Shown in pieces: positions 1 to 8,783 of a stretch of 64,000 nucleotides of DNA; the first letter of the stretch is position 1, and every line of letters starts with the position of its first letter. Below the pieces are notes generated by a model. It saw only the letters and a program-made list of their open reading frames with translations. It ran no database searches and was not told where the DNA came from. A program made the translations under genes and the position numbers. Location of the stretch: positions 1 to 64,000 of the forward strand of contig CAVOGV010000007.1 in NCBI GenBank assembly GCA_963695445.1, given 5' to 3'. This stretch comes from Thiohalocapsa sp963695445. GTDB lineage: Bacteria; Pseudomonadota; Gammaproteobacteria; Chromatiales; Chromatiaceae.

Positions 1-1
1 C

Positions 2-1882
2 TACACGCCGGACTGGGCCGAGGGCATCACCGGCATCCCGGCCGAGACCATCCGCCGGCTCGCGCACGAGATGGGCGTCACCGCCCGCGACCAGAAGATC
101 GAGCTGCCGATCACCTGGACCGACTGCTGGGACAACGAGCACGACACCGTCACCGGCAACCCGGTCGCCTTCCACGCCATGCGCGGGCTGGCGGCGCACT
201 CCAACGGCTTTCAGACCATCCGCGCGCTGAGCATCCTGATGACGGTGCTCGGCACCATCGACCGGCCCGGCGGCTTCCGTCACAAGCCGCCGTTCCCGCG
301 GCCGATCCCGCCCTGCCCGAAGCCGCCGAAGGGTCCCGAGGCGGTGCAGCCGAACACGCCGCTCGACGGCATGCCGCTGGGCTGGCCGGCACGGCCCGAG
401 GATCTGTTCGTCGACGACGACGGCGAGCCGGTGCGCATCGACAAGGCCTTCTCGTGGGAGTATCCGCTGTCGGTGCACGGCATGATGCACAACGTCATCA
501 CCAATGCCTGGCGCGGTGATCCGTACCCGATCGATACGCTGTTCCTGTTCATGGCCAACATGGCCTGGAACTCGTCGATGAACACCAGCGAGGCGCGGCG
601 CATGCTCGCCGACACCGACGAGAACGGCGAGTACAAGATCCCGTTCCTGGTGGTCTGCGACACCTTCTCGTCGGAGACGGTCGCCTTCGCCGATCTGGTG
701 CTGCCGGATACCACCTATCTGGAGCGCCACGATGTGCTGTCCATGCTCGACCGGCCCATCTCCGAGTTCGACGGCCCGGTGGACGCGGTGCGCCTGCCGG
801 TGTTGCCGCCGAAGGGCGACTGCCGGCCGTTCCAGGACGTGCTGATCGAACTCGGCGCCCGCATCGGCCTGCCGGCCTTCATCAAGGAAGACGGCAGCGC
901 CAAGTATCGCAACTATCCGGACTTCGTCGTCAACTACGAGACCTCGCCCGGCTCCGGCATCGGCTTCCTGGCGGGCTGGCGCGGCGAGTTCGGCGAGAAG
1001 TTCATCAAGGGCGAGCCCAACCCTCGGCAGTGGGAGCAATACGCCGCCAACAACTGCGTGTTCCATCACGAGATGCCGCGCAGCTACCAGTACATGCGCA
1101 ACTGGAACAAGGGCTATCTGCACTGGGCGCGCGCCCACGGCATGACCCGCTGGGCCGAGCCCATCACGCTGCATGTCTACTCCGAGGTGCTGCAACGCTT
1201 CCGCGCCGCGGCCCAGGGCAAGTGGCCCGGCCGCAAGCCGCCGGCGCGCCTCGCCAAGCGCGTCGAGACCTACTTCGACCCGCTGCCGTTCTTCTACGAA
1301 CCGCTGGAGAGTCAGCTGGTCGACAAGACCCGCTTCCCGCTCAACGCGCTGACCCAGCGGCCGATGGCCATGTACCACAGTTGGGACAGCCAGAACGCCT
1401 GGCTGCGGCAGATCCACAGCCACAACTATCTGTACGTCAATCCCAAGATGGCGGTCGGGCAGGGCATCGACGACGGCGACTGGATCTGGGTCGAGTCGCA
1501 CCTGGGCCGGGTCAAGTGCATGTGCCGTTACTCCGAGGCCGTCGAGCCCGGCACGGTCTGGACCTGGAACGCCATCGGCAAGGCCTCCGGCGCCTGGGCG
1601 CTGGCGCCGAACGCGGACGAGTCCAGCAAGGGCTTCCTGCTCAACCACATCATCGGCGAGGAACTGCCCGCCAACGGCGACGGCAGCCACCTGTCCAACT
1701 CCGACCCGGTCACCGGCCAGGCGGCCTGGTTCGACGTGCGGGTGCGCATCAGCCGGGTCGAAGATCAGGCCGGGCAGATCACCGAGCCGCAGTTTGCGCC
1801 GATGACGCTGATGCCGGGGCAGACATCGCGGCAGCGCACCAAGTGGCAGGCCTATGTGGCCGGCCTATTCGGCAAGCGCTGA
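2..1882 (+). CDS. soeA: SoeA-like molybdopterin oxidoreductase, catalytic subunit (5' partial)
   Basis: About 626 C-terminal residues are visible; the frame is open to the first base, so the N-terminus with the Fe-S motif lies upstream of the window. The protein reads as a DMSO-reductase-family molybdopterin subunit, with a C-terminal molydopterin-dinucleotide-binding region (about GIDDGDWIWVESHLGRVK) typical of the fold. It is followed at 62 bp by a four-cluster ferredoxin subunit and then an NrfD/DmsC-type membrane subunit, the SoeABC arrangement. SoeABC oxidises sulfite to sulfate at the cytoplasmic face of the membrane in purple sulfur bacteria. Polysulfide- or thiosulfate-reductase-like complexes share the architecture, so substrate is inferred from context: a sulfite-exporter-family gene next door and a sulfur globule-like gene at 14 kb. 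Confidence 0.8.
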   Translation, partial: YTPDWAEGITGIPAETIRRLAHEMGVTARDQKIELPITWTDCWDNEHDTVTGNPVAFHAMRGLAAHSNGFQTIRALSILMTVLGTIDRPGGFRHKPPFPRPIPPCPKPPKGPEAVQPNTPLDGMPLGWPARPEDLFVDDDGEPVRIDKAFSWEYPLSVHGMMHNVITNAWRGDPYPIDTLFLFMANMAWNSSMNTSEARRMLADTDENGEYKIPFLVVCDTFSSETVAFADLVLPDTTYLERHDVLSMLDRPISEFDGPVDAVRLPVLPPKGDCRPFQDVLIELGARIGLPAFIKEDGSAKYRNYPDFVVNYETSPGSGIGFLAGWRGEFGEKFIKGEPNPRQWEQYAANNCVFHHEMPRSYQYMRNWNKGYLHWARAHGMTRWAEPITLHVYSEVLQRFRAAAQGKWPGRKPPARLAKRVETYFDPLPFFYEPLESQLVDKTRFPLNALTQRPMAMYHSWDSQNAWLRQIHSHNYLYVNPKMAVGQGIDDGDWIWVESHLGRVKCMCRYSEAVEPGTVWTWNAIGKASGAWALAPNADESSKGFLLNHIIGEELPANGDGSHLSNSDPVTGQAAWFDVRVRISRVEDQAGQITEPQFAPMTLMPGQTSRQRTKWQAYVAGLFGKR

Positions 1883-1943
1883 ACCGATCGCGCACCCAGA
1901 CCCTGCATCCTGAATTTGGACTCGAGCTGTTCCGGAAAGACCT

Positions 1944-2666
1944 ATGACCCAGCTGGCCCTTGTCATCGACCTCAACGTCTGCGTCGGCTGTCACGCCTGC
2001 GTGACCTCCTGCAAGCAGTGGAATACCTCCGGCTGGGCCGGACCCATGGTCGACGAGAACCCCTACGGCGCCGATCCCACCGGCACCTTCTTCAACCGGG
2101 TGCAGACCTTCGAGGTCGGCACTTACCCGAAGACCGAGACCGTGCACTTCCCGAAGAGCTGCCTGCACTGCGAGGAGCCGCCCTGCGTGCCGGTCTGCCC
2201 CACCGGCGCCTCCTACAAGCGCGAGGACAACGGCGTCGTGCTGGTCGACTACGACAAGTGCATCGGCTGCAAGTACTGCTCCTGGGCCTGCCCCTACGGC
2301 ATGCGCGAACTCGACGAGCAGCAGCAGGTGATGAAGAAGTGCACGCTGTGCATCGACCGCATCACCGACCAGACCCTGCCCGAGCGCGAGCGTCAGCCCG
2401 CCTGCGTGCTCGCCTGTCCGACCAGCGCGCGACTGTTCGGCGACGTGCACGACCCGGACTCCGAGGTGTCGATCGCCATCCGCGAGCGCGGCGGCTATCC
2501 GCTGATGCCCGAATGGGGCACCAAGCCGGCCAACCATTACCTGCCGCGGCAGAAGACCCGCATGCACATCACCGAGGATGAACTCCAGCGCGCCGACAAC
2601 CCGCTGACCAAGGAAGACATCACCGTCTACACCGGCGAAGAGACGCTGGACGACGTCACCTGGTAG
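1944..2666 (+). CDS. soeB: SoeB-like iron-sulfur subunit
   Basis: 240 aa, ATG preceded by GGAAAG. Cysteine clusters typical of four [4Fe-4S] sites are visible: CVGCHACVTSC near residue 15, CLHCEEPPC near 75, CIGCKYCSWAC near 108 and a further CTLC/ACVLAC set near 130-155. It is the electron-transfer subunit between the molybdopterin subunit upstream and the membrane subunit downstream. It has no signal peptide, fitting the cytoplasmic orientation proposed for SoeABC. The family (DmsB/PhsB/SoeB) is certain; assignment to sulfite rests on the locus. Confidence 0.85.
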   Translation: MTQLALVIDLNVCVGCHACVTSCKQWNTSGWAGPMVDENPYGADPTGTFFNRVQTFEVGTYPKTETVHFPKSCLHCEEPPCVPVCPTGASYKREDNGVVLVDYDKCIGCKYCSWACPYGMRELDEQQQVMKKCTLCIDRITDQTLPERERQPACVLACPTSARLFGDVHDPDSEVSIAIRERGGYPLMPEWGTKPANHYLPRQKTRMHITEDELQRADNPLTKEDITVYTGEETLDDVTW

Positions 2667-2811
2667 TCGAAGAAAGTGTGAAGTTTGAAGTGTGAAGTGT
2701 GAAAGCGGAGTCGACCCCAAGGTCCGAGCCACCCGCCACTTCCAACTTCACCTTCAAACTTCAACCTTCTTACTTCAAACTTCACTTACCTTCAAACTTC
2801 AAACTTCAAAC
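2667..2811. repeat. Two inverted heptad-repeat arrays between soeB and soeC
   Basis: Starting 8 bp after the soeB stop, 2675-2702 is four exact-phase heptads (AGTGTGA, AGTTTGA, AGTGTGA, AGTGTGA). From about 2738 to 2810 runs a second array on the opposite theme, CTTCAAA and one- or two-base variants, about ten units with a single 3-base interruption, ending one base before the soeC ATG. CTTCAAA is the reverse complement of TTTGAAG found in the first array, so the two arrays can pair in RNA across a ~35-base spacer. The arrays fill the place where a soeC ribosome binding site would be. Confidence 0.85.
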
Positions 2812-3793
2812 ATGCATCCTGCCTTCTCAGTCATCTTTCTCACTACCCTGATCGGTGCCGGTCAGGGGTTGTTTCTGGCGCTGTTTACCGGTCAGCTCTA
2901 TGCCAGCATCAAGCTGATCGAGCCGCAGGGGGCGGAGTTCTATGCCCTCGGCAGCGCCGTGTCACTGGCGTTGCTGGTCGCTGGGCTCGGCGCCTCGTTC
3001 TTTCATCTGGGCCGACCTGAGCGGGCCTGGCGGGCGGCGTCGAAGTGGCGCACGTCCTGGTTGTCGCGGGAGGTCATCGTGTTGCCGATGATGATGGCGG
3101 TGGTGTTCTTCTACGGCCTGTTCCATTGGATGGGCTGGACAGAACCCTTTTATCTCGCCGGCGGCGGCACCTTGCCCATCGACGTGACCCTGCTGCTCGG
3201 CTTCGTCGGCATCCTGGTGGCCTTCGCGCTGTTCGTCTGCACCGCGATGATCTATGCCAGCGTCAAGTTCCTGCAGGAGTGGCACTCGGCCTATACGGTG
3301 GGCAATTTCCTGTTTCTCGGCATGGCGTCCGGGTTCATGCTCGCCGCCGCCTACTCGGCCTACATCGGCAACCATCTGGTCGGCTTCTACGGCACCTGGG
3401 CGGTGAGCTTCACGCTGCTCGGGCTGGCCACCCGCACCGCATCGCTGATCCGCAACGCGACGCTCAAGCGCAAGAGCAGGCTGCAGACCGCCATCGGCAT
3501 CCGCCATCGCGCCATCGAGCAGAAGTCCCAGGGCTTCACCGCGGGCTCGTTCAACACCCGCGAGTTCTTCCACCACAAGAGCCCGGAGTTTCTGAAGCAG
3601 GTGCGGCTAACCTTCCTGGTGCTGGTGTTCCCGCTGCCGATCCTGCTCATCGGTGTCGCCTACGCGTTGCAGTCGCCGACGCTGCCCGATCGCGGCCTTC
3701 GTCGTGCAGTACATCGGCCTGATGGCGGAGCGCTGGTACTTCTTCGCCGAGGCCAATCACCCGCAGAATTTGTACTATCAAACAGTCGCCTGA
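2812..3793 (+). CDS. soeC: SoeC-like membrane anchor subunit (apparent frameshift)
   Basis: NrfD/DmsC-type integral membrane protein with about eight hydrophobic segments, starting MHPAFSVIFLTTLIGAGQGL. It passes electrons from SoeB to the quinone pool. The start is the ATG directly after the heptad array; no Shine-Dalgarno is visible. The first frame derails at about 3686; one base fewer in the CCC at 3685-3687 restores LPIAAFVVQYIGLMAERW and the expected C-terminus to TGA at 3791-3793. A sequence error or a very recent mutation is more likely than an old pseudogene because the second frame is intact to its end. Confidence 0.8.
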
Positions 3794-3811
3794 CCTCATG
3801 ATGGCTGTTCG

Positions 3812-4570
3812 TCAACCGGTCTGATTCAGTAGCAACTTGATCGAAACCGCCACTGACACCGCCACCAGCACCGGACGCACCAGCCGGGTGCCGTGGCGGA
3901 TCACCAGGTGTGCACCGAGCCAACCGCCGACCAACTGTCCGGCGGCCATGGTCAGCGCAATGCCCCAGAGGATCTGACCGCCGGCGATAAAGAACAGGAA
4001 TGCCGCCAGGTTACTCGTGAAGTTCAGCAGCTTTGCATGCGCGGTGGCGCGGCGCAGGTTGTAGCCGAGCAGGGCGACGTAACCCATGGCGAAAAAGGTG
4101 CCGGTGCCGGGGCCAAAGAACCCGTCGTAGAAGCCGACACCGGTGCCGATCAGGAGCGCAAAGGCGCCGTTGCCGATGCGCCGGCGTGAGTCGATGTCCG
4201 AGACGCGCGGCGAGAATAAGAAGTACAGCGCGAAGCCGATCAGTAGCAACGGGATCAGCCGCGACAGCAGGTCCGTCGCCAGGAACTGCACCGCCACGGC
4301 ACCGAGGGCGGCACCGACAAAGGTGCAGCCTACCGCGAGCGCGGCGTCGCGCGGATCGATCGCGCCACGACGGATAAAGTGCAGGGTGGATGCGAAGGTG
4401 CCGAAGACACCCTGGGCCTTGTTGGTTGCCAGTGCCTCCACTGGCGCCAGACCTGCCCATAACAGCGCGGGCACCGTGATCAGCCCGCCGCCGCCAGCGA
4501 TTGCATCGATCATCCCCGCACTCAGTGCGAGCACGAACAACAGGGGGGCGATTTCGAGCAGTTCCATCAA
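3812..4570 (-). CDS. TauE/SafE (TSUP) family membrane permease, probable sulfite/organosulfonate exporter
   Basis: 252 aa, about eight transmembrane segments, with the family's N-terminal signature AGMIDAIAGGGGLITVPALL and the internal repeat FYDGFFGPGTGTFF. TSUP members move sulfite, sulfoacetate or other sulfur anions across the inner membrane. It ends 18 bp from the soeC stop in a convergent arrangement. Next to a sulfite dehydrogenase, export or relief of toxic sulfite is a reasonable inference, but TSUP substrates are diverse and orientation is not proven. Two adjacent ATG codons could start it (4570 or 4567). Confidence 0.8.
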   Translation of the reverse strand: MMELLEIAPLLFVLALSAGMIDAIAGGGGLITVPALLWAGLAPVEALATNKAQGVFGTFASTLHFIRRGAIDPRDAALAVGCTFVGAALGAVAVQFLATDLLSRLIPLLLIGFALYFLFSPRVSDIDSRRRIGNGAFALLIGTGVGFYDGFFGPGTGTFFAMGYVALLGYNLRRATAHAKLLNFTSNLAAFLFFIAGGQILWGIALTMAAGQLVGGWLGAHLVIRHGTRLVRPVLVAVSVAVSIKLLLNQTG

Positions 4571-4681
4571 CCTGGGTGCCAGCCTGTTGCAGAAGTTGGG
4601 GTGGCCTCTTTCCGCGATGCGATGCCTGGGATGGCCGTGGGCCGATTGCGGTGGTCAGGGATGAGCTGGAACCGCGGCGTC

Positions 4682-4710
4682 TGAACCTCCTGGGCAGGAC
4701 GGGCTATAAT
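4682..4710 (+). promoter_or_regulatory. Putative sigma-70 promoter for the coiled-coil gene
   Basis: A perfect TATAAT at 4705-4710 stands 17 bp after a weak -35 (TGAACC at 4682-4687), about 34 bp ahead of the next start codon. Confidence 0.5.
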
Positions 4711-4743
4711 CGCAAACAAAGCCATAGCGCGGAAGGGTATCCC

Positions 4744-5184
4744 ATGAACCTGCAACAAGAAGACCTCGATTACATCAAGGACCACCTGGGCGAATGGCTC
4801 GCCGAGCGCTCGTTGGGCAAACCGCCGGCGGTGTACGAGATCGAGCTGCGCGAACGCATGGTGCGGGTTGAGGAAGAGCTTAAGCATCAACGCGAGTTGA
4901 TCAAGCAGATTCTGGTGGAAATGGACAAGCGCTTTGAGGCCCTCCAGGTCCAGATGGACAAGCGTTTTGAGCCGTCGACAAGCGTTTCGAGGCTGTCGAC
5001 AGCGTTCGAGACGGACAAGCGTTTCGACGCCGTCGACAAGCGTTTCGACGCCGCGGAAAGGCGTTTCGATGCGCTGACCAAGCGTATCGATCGTTTCATG
5101 ATCTGGTCCTTCGGGATCACTGTCTCCTCAGCCGGGATCATCATTGCCGTGCTGAAGCTCTGGCCCACTGCTGCGTCGTCTTGA
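4744..5184 (+). CDS. Coiled-coil protein with KRFE/KRFD repeats and C-terminal membrane anchor
   Basis: 146 aa, ATG with a good GGAAGGG ribosome binding site. The N-terminal half is charged and helical; the middle consists of short repeats (DKRFEAL, DKRFDAV, AERRFDA), and the last 35 residues form one hydrophobic segment (FMIWSFGITVSSAGIIIAVLKL). This resembles small DUF1640-like coiled-coil membrane proteins of unknown role. Within 4969-5006 the repeat is garbled (EPSTSVSRLSTAFET). Adding one base at about 4971, 5000 and 5005 restores perfect KRFEAVD repeats, so three compensating single-base losses are likely. The TTG start of the next gene overlaps the stop. Confidence 0.7.
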   Translation: MNLQQEDLDYIKDHLGEWLAERSLGKPPAVYEIELRERMVRVEEELKHQRELIKQILVEMDKRFEALQVQMDKRFEPSTSVSRLSTAFETDKRFDAVDKRFDAAERRFDALTKRIDRFMIWSFGITVSSAGIIIAVLKLWPTAASS

Positions 5185-5852
5185 CCGCGCCCGGCAGCGA
5201 TGCCTCGCTTCGATCACGGTCGACACCGACATTCGTTATCTTCGATTTCGACGGGACGCTGGCGGACAGTTTTCCGTGGTTCGCCAGCGTCCTCAACGAT
5301 GTCGCGCGCCGCTGGGGCTTTCGAACCATCGCGGTGGGGGAGGACGCGGTGCTGCGGCACATGCACGCAACCGAGATCTTCCGGCATCTGCAGGTGCCCA
5401 ATTGGAAGGTGCCGATGATCGCCGCGGACCTGCGCCGCCGCATGTCCCGGGAGATCGACCGTATTGCGTTGTTTGATGGCGTGGGGTGCGAGCTGACGCG
5501 GCTCCACCGGGCTGGCCTGCGTCTCGGCATTGCCAGTTCCAACGCCGAGGTCAACATCCGGCGGGTGCTCGGTCCAAGCCTCTGGGGCCTGATTCAACAT
5601 AGCGAGTGCGGTATCGGCATATCCGCCAAGCATCATCGGCTGAAACGACTGCTGCGACGTGCCCGCGTTGCACCCGAGCAGGCCATCTACATCGGCGATG
5701 AGGTCCGCGATGTCGACGCCGCGCGCCGCGCTGGCGTTGCCGTTGGTGCGGTGACCTGGGGCTACAATGACGCGTCGGTGCTGCGCGCGTGCGACCCGGA
5801 CCTGCTGTTCGCGCAGGTGCACGAGATCAGCGCGCGCCTGTTGTCGCGGTGA
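5181..5852 (+). CDS. HAD-family hydrolase (phosphoglycolate phosphatase-like)
   Basis: 223 aa. HAD motif I is FDFDGTLADS near residue 21; motif II is likely IASSNA near 118, and motif III/IV is IYIGDEVRDVDAARRAG near 170. A helical cap lies between motifs I and II, as in phosphoglycolate phosphatase and related small-molecule phosphatases. It starts at TTG 5181, overlapping the upstream TGA (TTGA), which implies translational coupling. Substrate cannot be told from sequence. Confidence 0.8.
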   Translation: MTAPGSDASLRSRSTPTFVIFDFDGTLADSFPWFASVLNDVARRWGFRTIAVGEDAVLRHMHATEIFRHLQVPNWKVPMIAADLRRRMSREIDRIALFDGVGCELTRLHRAGLRLGIASSNAEVNIRRVLGPSLWGLIQHSECGIGISAKHHRLKRLLRRARVAPEQAIYIGDEVRDVDAARRAGVAVGAVTWGYNDASVLRACDPDLLFAQVHEISARLLSR

Positions 5853-5918
5853 CGCCTAAACCTCGATGATCACCGGACGCAGTTTTCGGGCGCGCTGGGT
5901 AATTTGCCAAGGGAAACG

Positions 5919-6000
5919 ATGTCACCAATGCTCGATCAAGACCGTTATCGCGGCTGTTTGCTCGGTCTCGCTGTCGGCGATGCCCTCAGCTTCCTCGCCG
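5919..6000 (+). pseudogene. Remnant of an ADP-ribosylglycohydrolase (DraG-like) gene, N-terminus only
   Basis: An ATG with an AAGGGA ribosome binding site opens MSPMLDQDRYRGCLLGLAVGDAL, the hallmark N-terminus of ADP-ribosylglycohydrolase-fold proteins. Resemblance stops after about 28 residues, and the frame then runs into unrelated sequence and the end of hrpB. The rest of the roughly 300-residue protein is absent, so this is a deletion remnant. It shows a lost gene rather than an active one. Confidence 0.6.
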
Positions 6001-6106
6001 CCCAGCGGCGATTCCGGCAAGAGCCTGCAACAAGTGTCGCGCATCAACGGGATGAGGTATTAGGCACGTGTCGCGCCTGTCCCGAATCTATTCTGTGGAC
6101 CGTTCC

Positions 6107-8664
6107 TCAGGGTTCGCGAAGCCGTCGTTTGAGTCCGCCGGCGATCGCACTGCTGGCGGCCGGGTCCTCCGGCCAGTGGTGTTTCGGGTAACGACCACGC
6201 ATCTCTTTGCGCACCTCTGTATAGGCACTGCGCCAGAATCCGGCCAGGTCGCGGGTGATTTGCAGCGGGCGGCCGGCAGGCGAGAGCAGATGCAGCAAGC
6301 AGCGGCAGCCGGCCGTCGAATATCCGGGGCGTATCGGCGCTGCCGAACAATTCTTGCATCGGCGCCGCCAGCACCGGCGCAGGTGGGTCGGCATCGAGGC
6401 AGGCGCGATAGTCGATGCGTCGGCGCGTGCCGGCCGGTGTGGTCAGCAGTTCCGGCGCCAACTCGTCGAGCCGGCTCGCGTTGTGCCAGCCCAGGGTCTG
6501 TTTCAGCACCTCTGTCAGGTCCAGCGCGCGGGCGTCTGCGAATCGGGTCTTGCCGACCAGCCAAGGTCCGAACCACTCCGCGACATGGCGTCGGAGCCAG
6601 TCCGATGACAGGTCCGGCCAGTCGGCATCGGGCTGCATGCGCCGGGCGAGTAGGGCACGCACCTGGAGTTGGCGTGCGGCAGGGGTCCAGGTGAGCGCGT
6701 GCTCGAGTTCGCCGGCAATCGCCTCCAGCAGTTTCTGCAGGGCGGCGTCTGTGTCGGTGATCGGGGCGGTCTTGCATTCCAGCACGATGGCGTCGAGGCG
6801 TAGCTCGACGCGCGCGGCGACCGCCTCGCGTTCGCGGTCCCAGGTGAGCAGGGCCTGCTCGCTGATGTGCTCGGCCCGCAGCGCGCGCAGGTCGGCCTCG
6901 CTGATCGCAAGCGCCGCGCGGATGCGGTTGTCGCCGCTGGCCGCGTCGAGATCGGCGACGATCAGATAGGGCTCGGATGGCCAGCGCGTCGTCGCGGGGT
7001 AACGCGGCGCCGGCACCGCCGGAGAGCAGAAAGCGTTCGCCGCTGCCGCCGCGGTTCTGTGCGATGCGGTCCGGATAGGCCAGCGCGAGCAGGGCGCCTG
7101 GATCGTGGGTCGCGGGTGGGGCGCCAGCGGTCTCCTCCGCGGGCTGGTCGCGCAGCAGGCGCCGGTAGTGCTGGCTGAGTCGATCGATGGCCTGCAGCCG
7201 GCGCATGTCGAAGCCGTCTACTTGCTGCTTGCGGCGCATCGCCGATCAACGCCTGCAGCCGCGCCGTCAGGTCCACGGGACGAGGCAGTCCGCGGCGGTT
7301 GATCCAAGGGTCGCGCTCTTCGAGCAGCGCCGCTAGATCCGCGGCCAACGCGCGTGCAGACACGGGCGCCTCGGCGAGCATGTGAGCCAGACGCGGATGC
7401 AGCGGCAGGGCCGCCATGCGCTTGCCCATGCGGGTGATGGTGCCGGACGGCATCGACGGCGTCGAGCGTCTCGCAGCAGTGCGATCGCCTGCGCCCAGGC
7501 GCCGTTCGGGGGTGGATCGAGCCAGCGCAGTGCGCGCGGGTCGGCGACACCCCACAGGGCCAGCTCCAGCGCCAGCGGGGCGAGGTCCGCTTGCAGGATT
7601 TCCGCCGGTCGATGGGCCGGATAGCGCTGCTCGTCGGCGCGGGTCCAGATGCGGTAGCAGACCCCGGGTCCGAGTCGCCCGGCGCGGCCGGCGCGTTGCT
7701 GTGCGGATGCCTGCGAGATCGGCTCGGTGACCAGTCGGGTCAGCCCGGAGCCCGGCTCGAAGCGGGGCTTGCGCGTGAGGCCGCTATCGACCACGGCAAC
7801 GATGCCCTCGATGGTCAGCGAGGTCTCGGCGATGTCGGTGGCGAGTATGACGCGGCGTCGACCGCTGCCGTCGGGCCGTAAGGCGCGATCCTGCTCGGGC
7901 AGAGGCAGGCCGCCGTGCAGCGGCAGCAGGTCGATAGCGTCGACAGCATCGAGCCGCGCGGCGACACGGCCGATTTCCGCTGCGCCGGGCAGAAAGGCGA
8001 GGATGTCGCCGTCGCGCTCGCGCAGGGCGATGCGCACCGTGTTGGTCACGGCGTCGATGATGTCGACGGGCGCATGCTCGGCGTAGCGGATCTCGACCGG
8101 ATGGCTGCGCCCGCTGCCCTCGATGACCGGCGCGTCGCCCAGCAGCCGGGCGACCGCGGCGGTGTCGAGGGTGGCGGACATGACCAGAATGCGAAGATCC
8201 GGCCGCAGCGCGGCGGCATCCAACGCCAGCGCTAGCCCGAGATCGGCGTTTAGCCCGCGTTCATGGAACTCGTCGAAGATGATCAGCCCGCAGCCGGTCA
8301 GTTCCGGATCGGACTGGATGCGTCTGGTCAGGATGCCCTCGGTCAGCACCTGGATGCGGGTTCGCGGGCCGATGCGCCGCTCGAACCGGACCTGATGGCC
8401 AACCCGTTCGCCGACCGGCTCGTTGAGCATCTGCGCCATCCGTGCAGCGGCCATGCGGGCCGCTGGCCGGCGTGGTTCGAGCATCAGGATGCCTTTGTCA
8501 GCGAGCCAGGGTGTCTCGAGCAGGGCGAGAGGGACGCGGGTGGTCTTGCCGGAACCAGTCGGCGCCGAGAGCACGGCGTGGCCCTCGGCGAGTGCCGCCG
8601 CGAGTGGCGGCAGCACCGGCTCGATGGGCAATGCAGGCGCGTTAACTGGCGTTGGCTCCGACAT
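6107..8664 (-). CDS. hrpB: ATP-dependent helicase HrpB (several frameshifts)
   Basis: DEAH-box RNA helicase-like protein. The N-terminal two-thirds read cleanly from ATG 8664: Walker A APTGSGKTT, DEFHERGLNADLG, SATLD, and motif VI QQRAGRAGR. After about residue 395 the reading passes through several frames: shifts near 7480 and 7440 (before MGKRMAALPLHPRLAHML), near 7238, near 6980 (an extra base in GGCC) and near 6300. The last frame carries the typical HrpB C-terminus (RGRYPKHHWPEDP...RRLREP) to the stop at 6107. All the parts are present in order, so the gene is probably intact and the shifts sequence errors. Physiological role of HrpB is poorly known. Confidence 0.8.
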
Positions 8665-8783
8665 GGCCTGCTGGCGATGCCGTTGATGCAGCGAGGCTAG
8701 GCACTGCGGCAGGCGGGGCAAGGGCAGGCGCCCCTGTCGTCGGCCGTGACTTAGCGCCGACTCGTCAAAGGGCGCTCCCCGTG

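Noticed and set aside
2675..2810. CRISPR array between soeB and soeC
   Set aside because: Units are 7 bases with no spacers; the pattern is a tandem short repeat.
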